Source of the DNA: Anaerolineaceae bacterium
GTDB lineage: Bacteria; Chloroflexota; Anaerolineae; Aggregatilineales; Phototrophicaceae
Direction of reading: 5' to 3'
DNA length: 52,510 bases
NCBI GenBank assembly: GCA_007693385.1
Contig: REDR01000044.1
Location: forward strand, 1-52,510
Positions 18,231 through 25,559 of the stretch are shown here, one piece after another. Positions within the stretch are counted from its first letter, which is position 1. The number at the start of each line of letters is the position of its first letter. The notes under the pieces were generated by a model that ran no database searches, was not told the DNA's origin, and was given only the letters and a program-made list of their open reading frames with translations. Position numbers and translations under genes: made by a program.

Positions 18231-21200
18231 ATGACTGCGACACCGGCGGCTAGGACAGAATCAGATTTTCATTCGGGCGAGATGAGCAGTAAGCGGATTC
18301 GGCTGGGCTTGCTGGCGGCATTGATGGCCGTGAGCGTGGTGCTGATGGTCGTCTATCTGGCGCTGGCGCTGACGTGGCGCGGCCAGCCCTTCATGGGCGT
18401 GACGGTTAACCACACGATGACGGTCAACGCGAGTTCACCCAATGGCAGTACGGCGTGGACGGGGCGCGAAGCCGGATTAAAAGCGGGCGATCAGATCACC
18501 GCCATCAACGGCCTATCCGTCGCCAATAACCGCAGTATGGCAATAGGAAGCGAGAGCTATAACGCGATCTTGCGCGATTTTAGCGTCGGCGATACGGTAG
18601 AAGTCGCGTTCCGCTATGATACCAACCTCATGACGACACCACGCGCTGACGGCGTGGCCTGCGCCGAGCCGGACGCCGAAGGCATGGCGGCGTGTAGCGT
18701 CTCGTTCGCGTTGATGTCCATGCCCGATGCCGACTTCTTCGCGTTCTTCGTGGTGCCGTTCGCCTCCGGCGTCATCGTATTGATGATCGCGGGCGGGCTG
18801 GTCTATCTGCGGCCATTCCTTGAGCATACATTTATAGTCGCGGTGACGCTGATATTGCTGGCGCTGGGCATGGGCGGCATCTTCGATTCCGCCACATCGC
18901 ACCAACTGACGCCGGTCTGGTTGTTGAGCATGATCGGGACGGGCACGGCCTTCATCACGATGGGGCTAATCTTGCCGCGTTCGATTCGTCCGGTAGTTCG
19001 CCAGCCTTATCTGCGCTTCATCCCGCCGATATTCGGCGCATTACTGGTGCTGTACGTCATCGACCTGTATAACACCGAAGCGCCAGTCGCGTCGCCGGTC
19101 AGCTTTCAGGTGAGCGTGGCGAGCGCGATTGTCGGTCTGGCGATTATGGCGGCGCTGGTCGGCTTTTATCACCGGCGCGTCGCACCGTCGCGCACATCAC
19201 GCGATCAAGCCAACATCATCATGATGGGCGCTCTGCTGGGATTGGCGCCGGGCATCTTCTGGATTGCTGGCCGCTTCTTCCCGACGGAATCGCCACTGAT
19301 GCTGAGCATCGAGGCTAGTCTGCCCTTCTTGATCGTACCTTCGCTGAGTCTGGTTTATGCGGTGTTGCAGGTGCGACGCTTCGACACAGATGAGGCGGTC
19401 AATCGCGGCATCACCTACTTCATCCTGTTCACCGCGCTGGGCATCGGCTACGGCTTGCTGGTGCTGGGGGCTTCTCTGCTAGCGACGGACACCATCGACG
19501 CCGATAACCCGCTTTTGATCGTGCTGACCATCTTCTTGATCTCGGCGCTGTTCGTGCCAGTGCGGACGAACTTACAGCGCCGCATCGACTCGATTTACTA
19601 TCGCGTGCGGCACGATTACCAGAGCAAGCTGGAACGGTTCAACCAGCAGGTGACATCGCTGGCGAGCGTCAATGTGCTGATTAAAGAGTTCCGTCAATTA
19701 TTGGACGATACAATTCAACCATTCAATACGCTGATATTCCTGCGTAGCAACCAGACCGGCGGCTATGTCGCCTATGGCGATCCTGTGCCGGAAACCGACA
19801 TCGTGTTCTCGGATAGTAGCGGCGTCATCAACTTGCTGGGCAATAGCGATGATCTGGTGTATCTGGAGCCGAATCAAGCATGGCCGCCGGAGCTACACAT
19901 CGACAAGACGCGGCTGGGCGTCATCAAAGTTATGGTGATCGCCGGTCTGCCCGGCGACGCGGTGCTGAATGGCTTCGTCGCTATTGGCCCGCCGCGTGGC
20001 CGCGAAGTCGGCTACAACTACGAAGAACTGCGCTTCATTCGTGGTCTGGTCGGGTCGCTCTCCATCGCCATCGAACGTGCGGCGGTCATCGAAACGTTAG
20101 AGCGAAGCGTGAAAGAACTTGAGGTGATGAGTTACGTCAGTCAGGCGGCCAACTTCACCATCGAGACGGAAGACCTGATGGAGCTACTCTCCGCGCAGAC
20201 CGCCCGCCTGACCGGATCGCCGTATTTTTATATCGTGCTGAAGGATACATCGACCGACCAGCTTTATTATGCGTTCTTTCAAGAGGACGATGACCGCCGC
20301 ACCGATCTTGAGGGGCGGCGCTGGCTGATGGGCGATGATCTGTATAGCGAAGTGATCCAAAGCGGCCAGCCGTTGCGCGTGGATAGTTACCGCTACGCGC
20401 TGGATCGGCGCGGCTACAAGATCAGCCTTGAAGCGCCGGACACGCAGGCATGGCTGGGCGTGCCACTGGTCACCGGCGGGCGCACGCTGGGCGCGTTGGT
20501 GGTCGCCGAGCGCAACCCCGAACGGCGCTATTCGCCCGACCAACAGCGCACGATGAATGACCTGAGCGCGTTGGCCGCCTCCGCGCTGGATAAGAGCCGC
20601 CTATTTAGCGAAGTGAACGCCCGTGCCCGCCAGCTAGCCGCGCTGAACGAAATCAGCCAGCAATTGGTGGCGACGGAGGGCGACTTTGACCGCCTGCTAG
20701 AAGTTATCACGACATCGGCGGTAGAAATCTTGAACGCGGAAGCCGGATCACTCCTGCTGACGGTAGAGGACGGCACGGACGAACTAGAGTTCAAAGTGGC
20801 GACGGGCAACACCGGCCAGCAACTCATCGGCAAGCGGTTGGCACGGGGGCATGGCCTTGTCGGGCGCGTGGCGCAAAGCGGCGAGCCGATCATCAGCAAT
20901 GACACCACCGCCGACCAGAACTGGGAAGGCGACATCGCGCAGGACTTCCGCACGCAATCGGTGCTGGCGGTGCCGCTTATCGCGCAGGATCGCGTCATCG
21001 GCGTGCTGGAAATGATTAACAAGCTGGACGGCTCGATTTACGTTGAAGAAGATGTGCGCCTGCTGACCACGTTCGCCGGACAAGCCGCCATCGCGTTTGA
21101 AAACGCCCGCCTGTTCCAGCAGACCGACCTTCAGCTTTCGCAACGTGTATTGGAGCTTGAGGCGCTAGAGCGCATTGACCGCGAATTGAACCGCAGTCTG

Positions 21201-22430
21201 GATTTAGACAGCGTGGCCGAAATCACGGTGCGCTGGGCGATTGAGAACAGTAACGCGGCGGCCGGTCTGCTCGGCGTGCCGGACGAAGAAGCCGGATTCA
21301 TGCAGATCGTCGCCACGCAGGGTTATACAGAAGCAGACGCCCCACCCGGCGCGGAGGGCGATATGTGGCCGATGGATCGCGGTATTGTGCGCCGTGTGTT
21401 ACGCACGCGCCGCGCTGATCTTCAGCCGTATGTCGATATGGACCCCGATTATGTGCCGAGCCTGCGCGGGGCACTCAGCCAGATCACCATACCGATGATC
21501 GCGGGCAACAACATCAGCGCGATACTCATTCTGGAGACTGACCGCGAGCCGCGCCTGAATTTGCTCGATCAAGACTGGGCGCAACGTCTGGCGGAACACG
21601 CCTCCATCGCGATTGAAAACGCGAAACTATACGCGGAAATCACGCAGGCCAACGAGACAAAGAGCGAGTTCATCGGCTTCGCGGCGCACGAATTGAAAAA
21701 TCCGCTAACGTCGGTGCGCGGCTATGCCTCATCGCTGGGCGGTTCGATGGCGGCTTCGCTATCGCCGGATCAGATCAAGCAATTCGCGGCCATCATCCAG
21801 AATAACGCGGAGCGCATGGACAGCATCATCTCCGACTTGCGCGACATCGCCCGCGACGATGCCGGTAAGCTCTCGATTTCGTTAGAGCCGGTATCCTTGC
21901 GGCAGGTGATGATCGACACATTGCTGAGCTTGCAGAAGCAGATCGAAAGCAAGGGGCAGACGGTGGTCAACGATGTGACCGAAGACCTGCCGCCGGTGCT
22001 GGGTGATCGCTCGCGCTTGACGCAGATCATGGTTAACTTCCTCAGCAACGCGCACAAGTACAGCCCGGAAGATACCACCATCCGGCTAGAGGCCGATGTG
22101 TTGCCGCGCTACGTCACGCGGAACGGGCGCAATCTGGGCGATGTGATGCACGTTCGCATCAGCGATGAGGGCATCGGCATGAGTCCGGAGACGGTCAGCA
22201 AGCTATTCACGGAGGACTACTTCCGCAGTGATAACAAGCAAGCCCGCGCACAGGAAGGTACCGGCTTGGGTATGATTATCACCAAGCGCTTGATCGAAGG
22301 GCATGGCGGCGATGTGTGGATTGAGAGCGAATTGGGCAGTGGCTCGACGTTCCATTTTGTCATCCCGCTTGCCAGCAACAAACGCGCCACACAGGAGAAC
22401 GAGAAAGCGAACGCGGATTCGGCGGATTAG
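18231..22430 (+). CDS. Multi-domain sensor histidine kinase: TM, PDZ-like loop, TM bundle, GAF domains, HisKA-HATPase
   Basis: 1,399 residues from ATG 18231 (GGGGAT upstream); the frame opens at 18174. One N-terminal membrane helix (about 24-47) is followed by a PDZ-like extracytoplasmic loop (REAGLKAGDQITAINGLSV), then about seven to eight membrane helices (about 170-445). The cytoplasmic part has an amphipathic linker, a GAF-like region, and three clearer GAF modules beginning near VMSYVSQAANFTIETEDL, LAALNEISQQLVATEG and LEALERIDRELNRSLDL. It ends in HisKA with the phospho-acceptor His1153 (AAHELKNPLTSVRGY) and a HATPase domain with N (NFLSNAHKYSP), G1 (DEGIGM) and G2 (GTGLGM) boxes. No response regulator gene is adjacent. 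Confidence 0.92.
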   Translation: MTATPAARTESDFHSGEMSSKRIRLGLLAALMAVSVVLMVVYLALALTWRGQPFMGVTVNHTMTVNASSPNGSTAWTGREAGLKAGDQITAINGLSVANNRSMAIGSESYNAILRDFSVGDTVEVAFRYDTNLMTTPRADGVACAEPDAEGMAACSVSFALMSMPDADFFAFFVVPFASGVIVLMIAGGLVYLRPFLEHTFIVAVTLILLALGMGGIFDSATSHQLTPVWLLSMIGTGTAFITMGLILPRSIRPVVRQPYLRFIPPIFGALLVLYVIDLYNTEAPVASPVSFQVSVASAIVGLAIMAALVGFYHRRVAPSRTSRDQANIIMMGALLGLAPGIFWIAGRFFPTESPLMLSIEASLPFLIVPSLSLVYAVLQVRRFDTDEAVNRGITYFILFTALGIGYGLLVLGASLLATDTIDADNPLLIVLTIFLISALFVPVRTNLQRRIDSIYYRVRHDYQSKLERFNQQVTSLASVNVLIKEFRQLLDDTIQPFNTLIFLRSNQTGGYVAYGDPVPETDIVFSDSSGVINLLGNSDDLVYLEPNQAWPPELHIDKTRLGVIKVMVIAGLPGDAVLNGFVAIGPPRGREVGYNYEELRFIRGLVGSLSIAIERAAVIETLERSVKELEVMSYVSQAANFTIETEDLMELLSAQTARLTGSPYFYIVLKDTSTDQLYYAFFQEDDDRRTDLEGRRWLMGDDLYSEVIQSGQPLRVDSYRYALDRRGYKISLEAPDTQAWLGVPLVTGGRTLGALVVAERNPERRYSPDQQRTMNDLSALAASALDKSRLFSEVNARARQLAALNEISQQLVATEGDFDRLLEVITTSAVEILNAEAGSLLLTVEDGTDELEFKVATGNTGQQLIGKRLARGHGLVGRVAQSGEPIISNDTTADQNWEGDIAQDFRTQSVLAVPLIAQDRVIGVLEMINKLDGSIYVEEDVRLLTTFAGQAAIAFENARLFQQTDLQLSQRVLELEALERIDRELNRSLDLDSVAEITVRWAIENSNAAAGLLGVPDEEAGFMQIVATQGYTEADAPPGAEGDMWPMDRGIVRRVLRTRRADLQPYVDMDPDYVPSLRGALSQITIPMIAGNNISAILILETDREPRLNLLDQDWAQRLAEHASIAIENAKLYAEITQANETKSEFIGFAAHELKNPLTSVRGYASSLGGSMAASLSPDQIKQFAAIIQNNAERMDSIISDLRDIARDDAGKLSISLEPVSLRQVMIDTLLSLQKQIESKGQTVVNDVTEDLPPVLGDRSRLTQIMVNFLSNAHKYSPEDTTIRLEADVLPRYVTRNGRNLGDVMHVRISDEGIGMSPETVSKLFTEDYFRSDNKQARAQEGTGLGMIITKRLIEGHGGDVWIESELGSGSTFHFVIPLASNKRATQENEKANADSAD

Positions 22431-22432
22431 GC

Positions 22433-22452
22433 GGGCGGGATACATTGCGCCC
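22433..22452. repeat. Degraded family A palindrome after the kinase gene
   Basis: GGGCG...ATTGCGCCC with the same total length as the other family A copies but a mismatched left half; only the outer five pairs remain. It lies just after the kinase stop codon. Confidence 0.5.
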
Positions 22453-22498
22453 CGACAATCCAACGGAAACCTGAAACACACCCGACGGTTTCGGCGCG

Positions 22499-22527
22499 TT
22501 GACAAAGGTGGCGCGAATCAGTATAAT
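22499..22527 (+). promoter_or_regulatory. Consensus promoter of rpsA
   Basis: TTGACA (22499-22504), 17-base spacer, TATAAT (22522-22527): both hexamers match the sigma-70 consensus exactly. Predicted start is near 22534, giving a leader of about 200 bases before rpsA. An inverted repeat GAAACC...GGTTTC lies just upstream of the -35. Confidence 0.9.
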
Positions 22528-22533
22528 CCCACG

Positions 22534-22733
22534 CGATCTTATGGGAGGGTAAGGCGTCTCCGGTGGGCTAAATCGGGTGAGCGTCTGTAAAAACTTTTGT
22601 GGCTTTCGAAACAAATACAGATGAATCACGGTGATGATAGGTCGGCGCATGGGGCATGGTGCGCGGGCTTTGTTTTGCTTACCGCTTTTCAAAGGATCAA
22701 TTTTTCGTAAGATTTTTAGGAGCTGATAATACA
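22534..22733 (+). other. Long 5' leader of rpsA
   Basis: About 200 untranslated bases lie between the promoter and the S1 start. Part of it (22656-22733) is open in the S1 frame from a GTG, but that peptide has no S1 character and the start has no ribosome site. GGCGTCTCC (from about 22555) and GGGTGAGCGTC (from about 22576) could form local structure. No known riboswitch or r-protein leader motif was recognised. Confidence 0.5.
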
Positions 22734-23924
22734 ATGCAAGGGGATCAAAGCGTTGATATGGTGGGGGAAATGGACTTCGCCGCCATGTTGGAAGCCTCGT
22801 TAGAGGAGAACGCCGTCGAGCGTGGCGACATCGTAGAAGGCACGATCTTGTCAATTGACAATCACGGCTTGATCGTGGGGGTGGGTACGCATGACGGCTT
22901 TGTACCGCGTCGTGACATCGAGCGCCTGCACCTGACGCCGGAGGATTACACGGTTGGCGATCAAATCGACGTGACCGTTATCCGCGCCGAAGACGACGAG
23001 GGTAATCTGGTATTGTCGGTTTCGCAAGCCCGCCAGAACGAAGACTGGCGACAGGCGGAGTCGTTAATGGAGCAAGATGAAATCTGGCAGGGCACGGTGG
23101 TAGACTGCAATCGCGGCGGGTTGATTTTGCTATTCGGCAACCTGCGCGGCTTCGTGCCGGCTAGCCATGTGATGGACTTGCCGCGCGGCATGAACGAAGA
23201 TGACCGCAAGAACTTCTTACAGCGCTATGTGGGCAATAGCATGGAAGTCAAGGTGATGGAAGTGAACCGCAAGCGTCGGCGGCTGGTATTCAGCCAGCGC
23301 GACGCGGGACGGGAGAGCCGCGAAGCTCGCAAAGAGTCCTTGCTGGACGAACTGAAAGAAGGCGAAACCCGTCGTGGCATCGTCAGCGGCCTGCGCGATT
23401 TCGGCGCGTTTGTCGATCTGGGCGGGGCGGATGGCCTTGTGCATATCTCCGAACTAGCGTGGCATCGCGTGAAGCATCCCAGCGACGTTTTGAACGTCGG
23501 CGATGAGGTGCAGGTGTACATCCTGCGGTTGGACGAAGAAGGCAAGCGCATCGGCCTGAGCTTGAAGCGCCTCCAGCCGAATCCGTGGACGCTGGTCGAT
23601 GAGATGTATCACGTCGGGCAGTTGGTCGAGGGCGTGGTCACCCGTACCGCGCAATTCGGCGCGTTCGTCAGCATGGAGCCGGGCATCGAGGCGCTGTTGC
23701 ACGTCAGCCAGATGAGCGACCCCTCCCCGATGGATGCGACGCTGGTCGCCAGCGAGGGCGAGAAGTTGCTGTTGCGCGTCATCAGCATTGAAACCGAGAA
23801 GCAACGGTTAGGCTTGAGCCTGAAAGAAGTGACCGACGAAGAGCGCGAGCGCTGGCAAGCGGGACACGTCGAGCAACAACAGCCGGAAGAACAACCTGAA
23901 GAAGCCGCTCCCGCGCTCGGTTAG
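22734..23924 (+). CDS. rpsA: Ribosomal protein S1-like, four S1 RNA-binding domains
   Basis: 396 residues with four S1 (OB-fold) repeats at about 30-99, 117-189, 211-280 and 297-366; repeats three and four carry the clearest signatures (GLRDFGAFVDLGGADGLVHISEL and the related AQFGAFVSMEPGIEALLHVSQ). The tail is acidic and Gln/Glu-rich. Four-domain S1 proteins are usual outside Proteobacteria, where six is common. It helps load mRNA on the 30S subunit. ATG 22734 follows AGGAG by 11 bases. It is transcribed from a consensus promoter and lies upstream of two other translation genes. Confidence 0.93.
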   Translation: MQGDQSVDMVGEMDFAAMLEASLEENAVERGDIVEGTILSIDNHGLIVGVGTHDGFVPRRDIERLHLTPEDYTVGDQIDVTVIRAEDDEGNLVLSVSQARQNEDWRQAESLMEQDEIWQGTVVDCNRGGLILLFGNLRGFVPASHVMDLPRGMNEDDRKNFLQRYVGNSMEVKVMEVNRKRRRLVFSQRDAGRESREARKESLLDELKEGETRRGIVSGLRDFGAFVDLGGADGLVHISELAWHRVKHPSDVLNVGDEVQVYILRLDEEGKRIGLSLKRLQPNPWTLVDEMYHVGQLVEGVVTRTAQFGAFVSMEPGIEALLHVSQMSDPSPMDATLVASEGEKLLLRVISIETEKQRLGLSLKEVTDEERERWQAGHVEQQQPEEQPEEAAPALG

Positions 23925-23974
23925 GCGCAATTCAGCGTGGGCGCAATTCAGCGTGGGCGCAATGACTTGCCCCC
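23925..23974 (+). repeat. Tandem 16-bp repeat plus family A-like copy after rpsA
   Basis: GCGCAATTCAGCGTGG occurs at 23925-23940 and again at 23941-23956, followed by GCGCAATGACTTGCCCCC, which looks like a decayed family A palindrome. It begins at the base after the rpsA stop. Confidence 0.75.
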
Positions 23975-23989
23975 CGCCAAAACAATCTG

Positions 23990-24015
23990 TAAGGGCGTAG
24001 CGTGCTACGCCCTTA
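23990..24015. repeat. Intergenic palindrome, family B, with compensatory changes
   Basis: Arms TAAGGGCGTAGC and GCTACGCCCTTA around GT. Compared with the copy at 15459 the outer pairs changed from G-C to A-T on both arms, so pairing is kept. It lies between rpsA and rpsU and could end rpsA transcription. Confidence 0.85.
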
Positions 24016-24044
24016 TGTCGCTAATAAATCTGGAATGCACCCAT

Positions 24045-24088
24045 CTATCGCGCTCGCCCTAGCCTTGCGCGATAGGGTTTGATACAAT
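24045..24088 (+). promoter_or_regulatory. rpsU promoter region with a perfect inverted repeat
   Basis: TGATACAAT (24080-24088) is an extended -10 element. Just upstream CTATCGCGC (24045-24053) and GCGCGATAG (24067-24075) form a perfect 9-base inverted repeat with a 13-base spacer covering the -35 zone, where no good -35 hexamer exists. This could be an operator or activator site. Confidence 0.5.
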
Positions 24089-24143
24089 CCATAAATTGGT
24101 ACATCAGCCAAAATTTAACGCGGAAAGGGGGTGAGAAGCAAAC

Positions 24144-24344
24144 ATGGCATCAGTGAAGTTGAAACCGAACGAATCACAAGAACAGCTACTACGCCGTTTC
24201 CGCAAACGTGTGACAAATGCGGGTATTCTGAGTACGGTGCGCCGCAAGCGCTGGCATATCTCCAAGAGCGAGCTACGCCGCATCGAGAAGAAAAAGGCGA
24301 TTCGTCGTTCGCGTCGTCGTCAACGTAAGGCAATGACCCGTTAA
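24144..24344 (+). CDS. rpsU: 30S ribosomal protein bS21
   Basis: 66 residues, very basic, with the family pattern in the middle (LLRRFRKRV) and a Lys/Arg-rich tail ([20 protein letters not shown]). bS21 sits near the anti-Shine-Dalgarno region of 16S rRNA. AAGGGGGTG precedes the ATG. It is followed by a terminator hairpin and infA. Confidence 0.92.
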   Translation: MASVKLKPNESQEQLLRRFRKRVTNAGILSTVRRKRWHISKSELRRIEKKKAIRRSRRRQRKAMTR

Positions 24345-24350
24345 CGATGC

Positions 24351-24380
24351 GCCATACCCGTGTATGCCATACCCGTGTAT
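24351..24380 (+). repeat. Exact 15-bp tandem duplication between rpsU and infA
   Basis: GCCATACCCGTGTAT occurs twice in direct succession (24351-24365, 24366-24380). Each unit contains CATAC-CCGT-GTATG, a small perfect hairpin. Confidence 0.85.
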
Positions 24381-24398
24381 GCGAAACGACAACACAGA

Positions 24399-24437
24399 CC
24401 GCTGTCATCGTTTGGTTGACAGCGGCTTGTTTGTTTT
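24399..24437 (+). terminator. Intrinsic terminator between rpsU and infA
   Basis: CCGCTGTCA (24399-24407) and TGACAGCGG (24417-24425) form a perfect 9-base stem followed by a T-rich tract (TTGTTTGTTTT). It is 32 bases before infA, so it may attenuate rather than fully end transcription. Confidence 0.75.
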
Positions 24438-24468
24438 AGCTACTGAACAGTTAACAGAAAGAGGACTT

Positions 24469-24711
24469 ATGACTAAGCAAGACGATAAAATCGAAGTTGA
24501 GGGCGTCGTCACCGAAGCCCTACCCAACACGCAATTCACAGTGGAACTTGATAACGGCCATCAAATTCTGGCTTATCTTTCCGGCAAGATGCGTAAATAT
24601 TACATCCGTATCGCGCTGGGTGACCGCGTGAAGGTCGAGATGAGCATGTACGACCCATCGCGGGGGCGCATCGTATTCCGGCACAAAGACGGCGGTTCAA
24701 GAAGCAACTAA
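24469..24711 (+). CDS. infA: Translation initiation factor IF-1
   Basis: 80 residues, one S1-like OB fold. Visible signatures are [21 protein letters not shown] and the ending [13 protein letters not shown]-1 occupies the ribosomal A site during initiation. The chosen ATG follows AGAAAGAGGA; the frame opens at 24364 in the tandem repeat, but that stretch carries the terminator hairpin and is not protein-like. Third translation gene in a row after rpsA and rpsU. Confidence 0.95.
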   Translation: MTKQDDKIEVEGVVTEALPNTQFTVELDNGHQILAYLSGKMRKYYIRIALGDRVKVEMSMYDPSRGRIVFRHKDGGSRSN

Positions 24712-24795
24712 ACGCTTCGCCACCGGATAAACGGCCACAATTCACCTGATACCGTCGGGGATGATGTGACATCATAGCGCCCCCTGTATTCGATT

Positions 24796-25509
24796 TTATT
24801 CCGGCTTAACTCCCCAGTGTATCGCCATCGTCCCGAACATGAACACCTTGAAGGCGACATCGCGCACGCCCACCGATTGCATGATCGCGGTCAGTTCGTC
24901 CGGCGTCTTGAATGACTGCGTGGACTCCGGCAGATAGCGGTAAGCGTCCGCGCCCTGTTTACCACTGATGAGCCGCCCCATCAACGGGATGATGTACTTG
25001 AGGTGGATCATGATGAACGGGCGTAATAGGTTGTTGGGCGGCGGCGAGCTATCCAGAATGACCATGCGCCCGCCGGGTTTAAGCACGCGCAATTTCTCGC
25101 GCAAGGTCTGGTGAATGTCCGGCACATTACGCACCAGATAGCCGCTAGTCACCGCGTCGAAGGTGTTATCGGGGAACGGCAGGTTGAGCGCGTCCGCGCC
25201 CGCCCAACCGACATGATGGCCGAGTTTCTGACGCTGGCCGACAATCATCATCGGCAACGCGAAATCCGCGCCGATGACTTCCGCGCTCGGTTGCTGGCGG
25301 AGCGCCTCAAATGCGATGTCGCCGGTGCCGGTTGCCAGATCAAGCACTCTGCCATTGGGCGGGATGGCCGCCTTCTGGATGGTGTAGCGACGCCAGCGCT
25401 GGTCTTGTCCGCCGGTCATCAAGCGATTCATCAGGTTGTAACGTCCGGCGATGCGCCCGAACATATCTTGAACGTAGCGTGATTTCTCTTTGCCCTGTAG
25501 CTGTGCCAT
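24796..25509 (-). CDS. ubiE: Demethylmenaquinone / 2-polyprenyl-benzoquinol C-methyltransferase
   Basis: 237 residues, class I SAM methyltransferase of the UbiE/MenG type. N-terminal FGRIAGRYNLMNRLMTGGQDQRW is the family start; SAM motif I is VLDLATGTGDIAF; the post-motif NLPFPDNTFDAVTSGYLVRNVPD is diagnostic. It should methylate the quinone ring in menaquinone synthesis. It lies downstream of a UbiD-family gene on the same strand with a 50-base gap, so the two may be co-transcribed and both act on quinone precursors. Confidence 0.93.
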   Translation of the reverse strand: MAQLQGKEKSRYVQDMFGRIAGRYNLMNRLMTGGQDQRWRRYTIQKAAIPPNGRVLDLATGTGDIAFEALRQQPSAEVIGADFALPMMIVGQRQKLGHHVGWAGADALNLPFPDNTFDAVTSGYLVRNVPDIHQTLREKLRVLKPGGRMVILDSSPPPNNLLRPFIMIHLKYIIPLMGRLISGKQGADAYRYLPESTQSFKTPDELTAIMQSVGVRDVAFKVFMFGTMAIHWGVKPE

Positions 25510-25559
25510 CGGCCTATCGTTTTCCTTCCGTCCCTGTCTCTATACTGATAAACGTAAAA

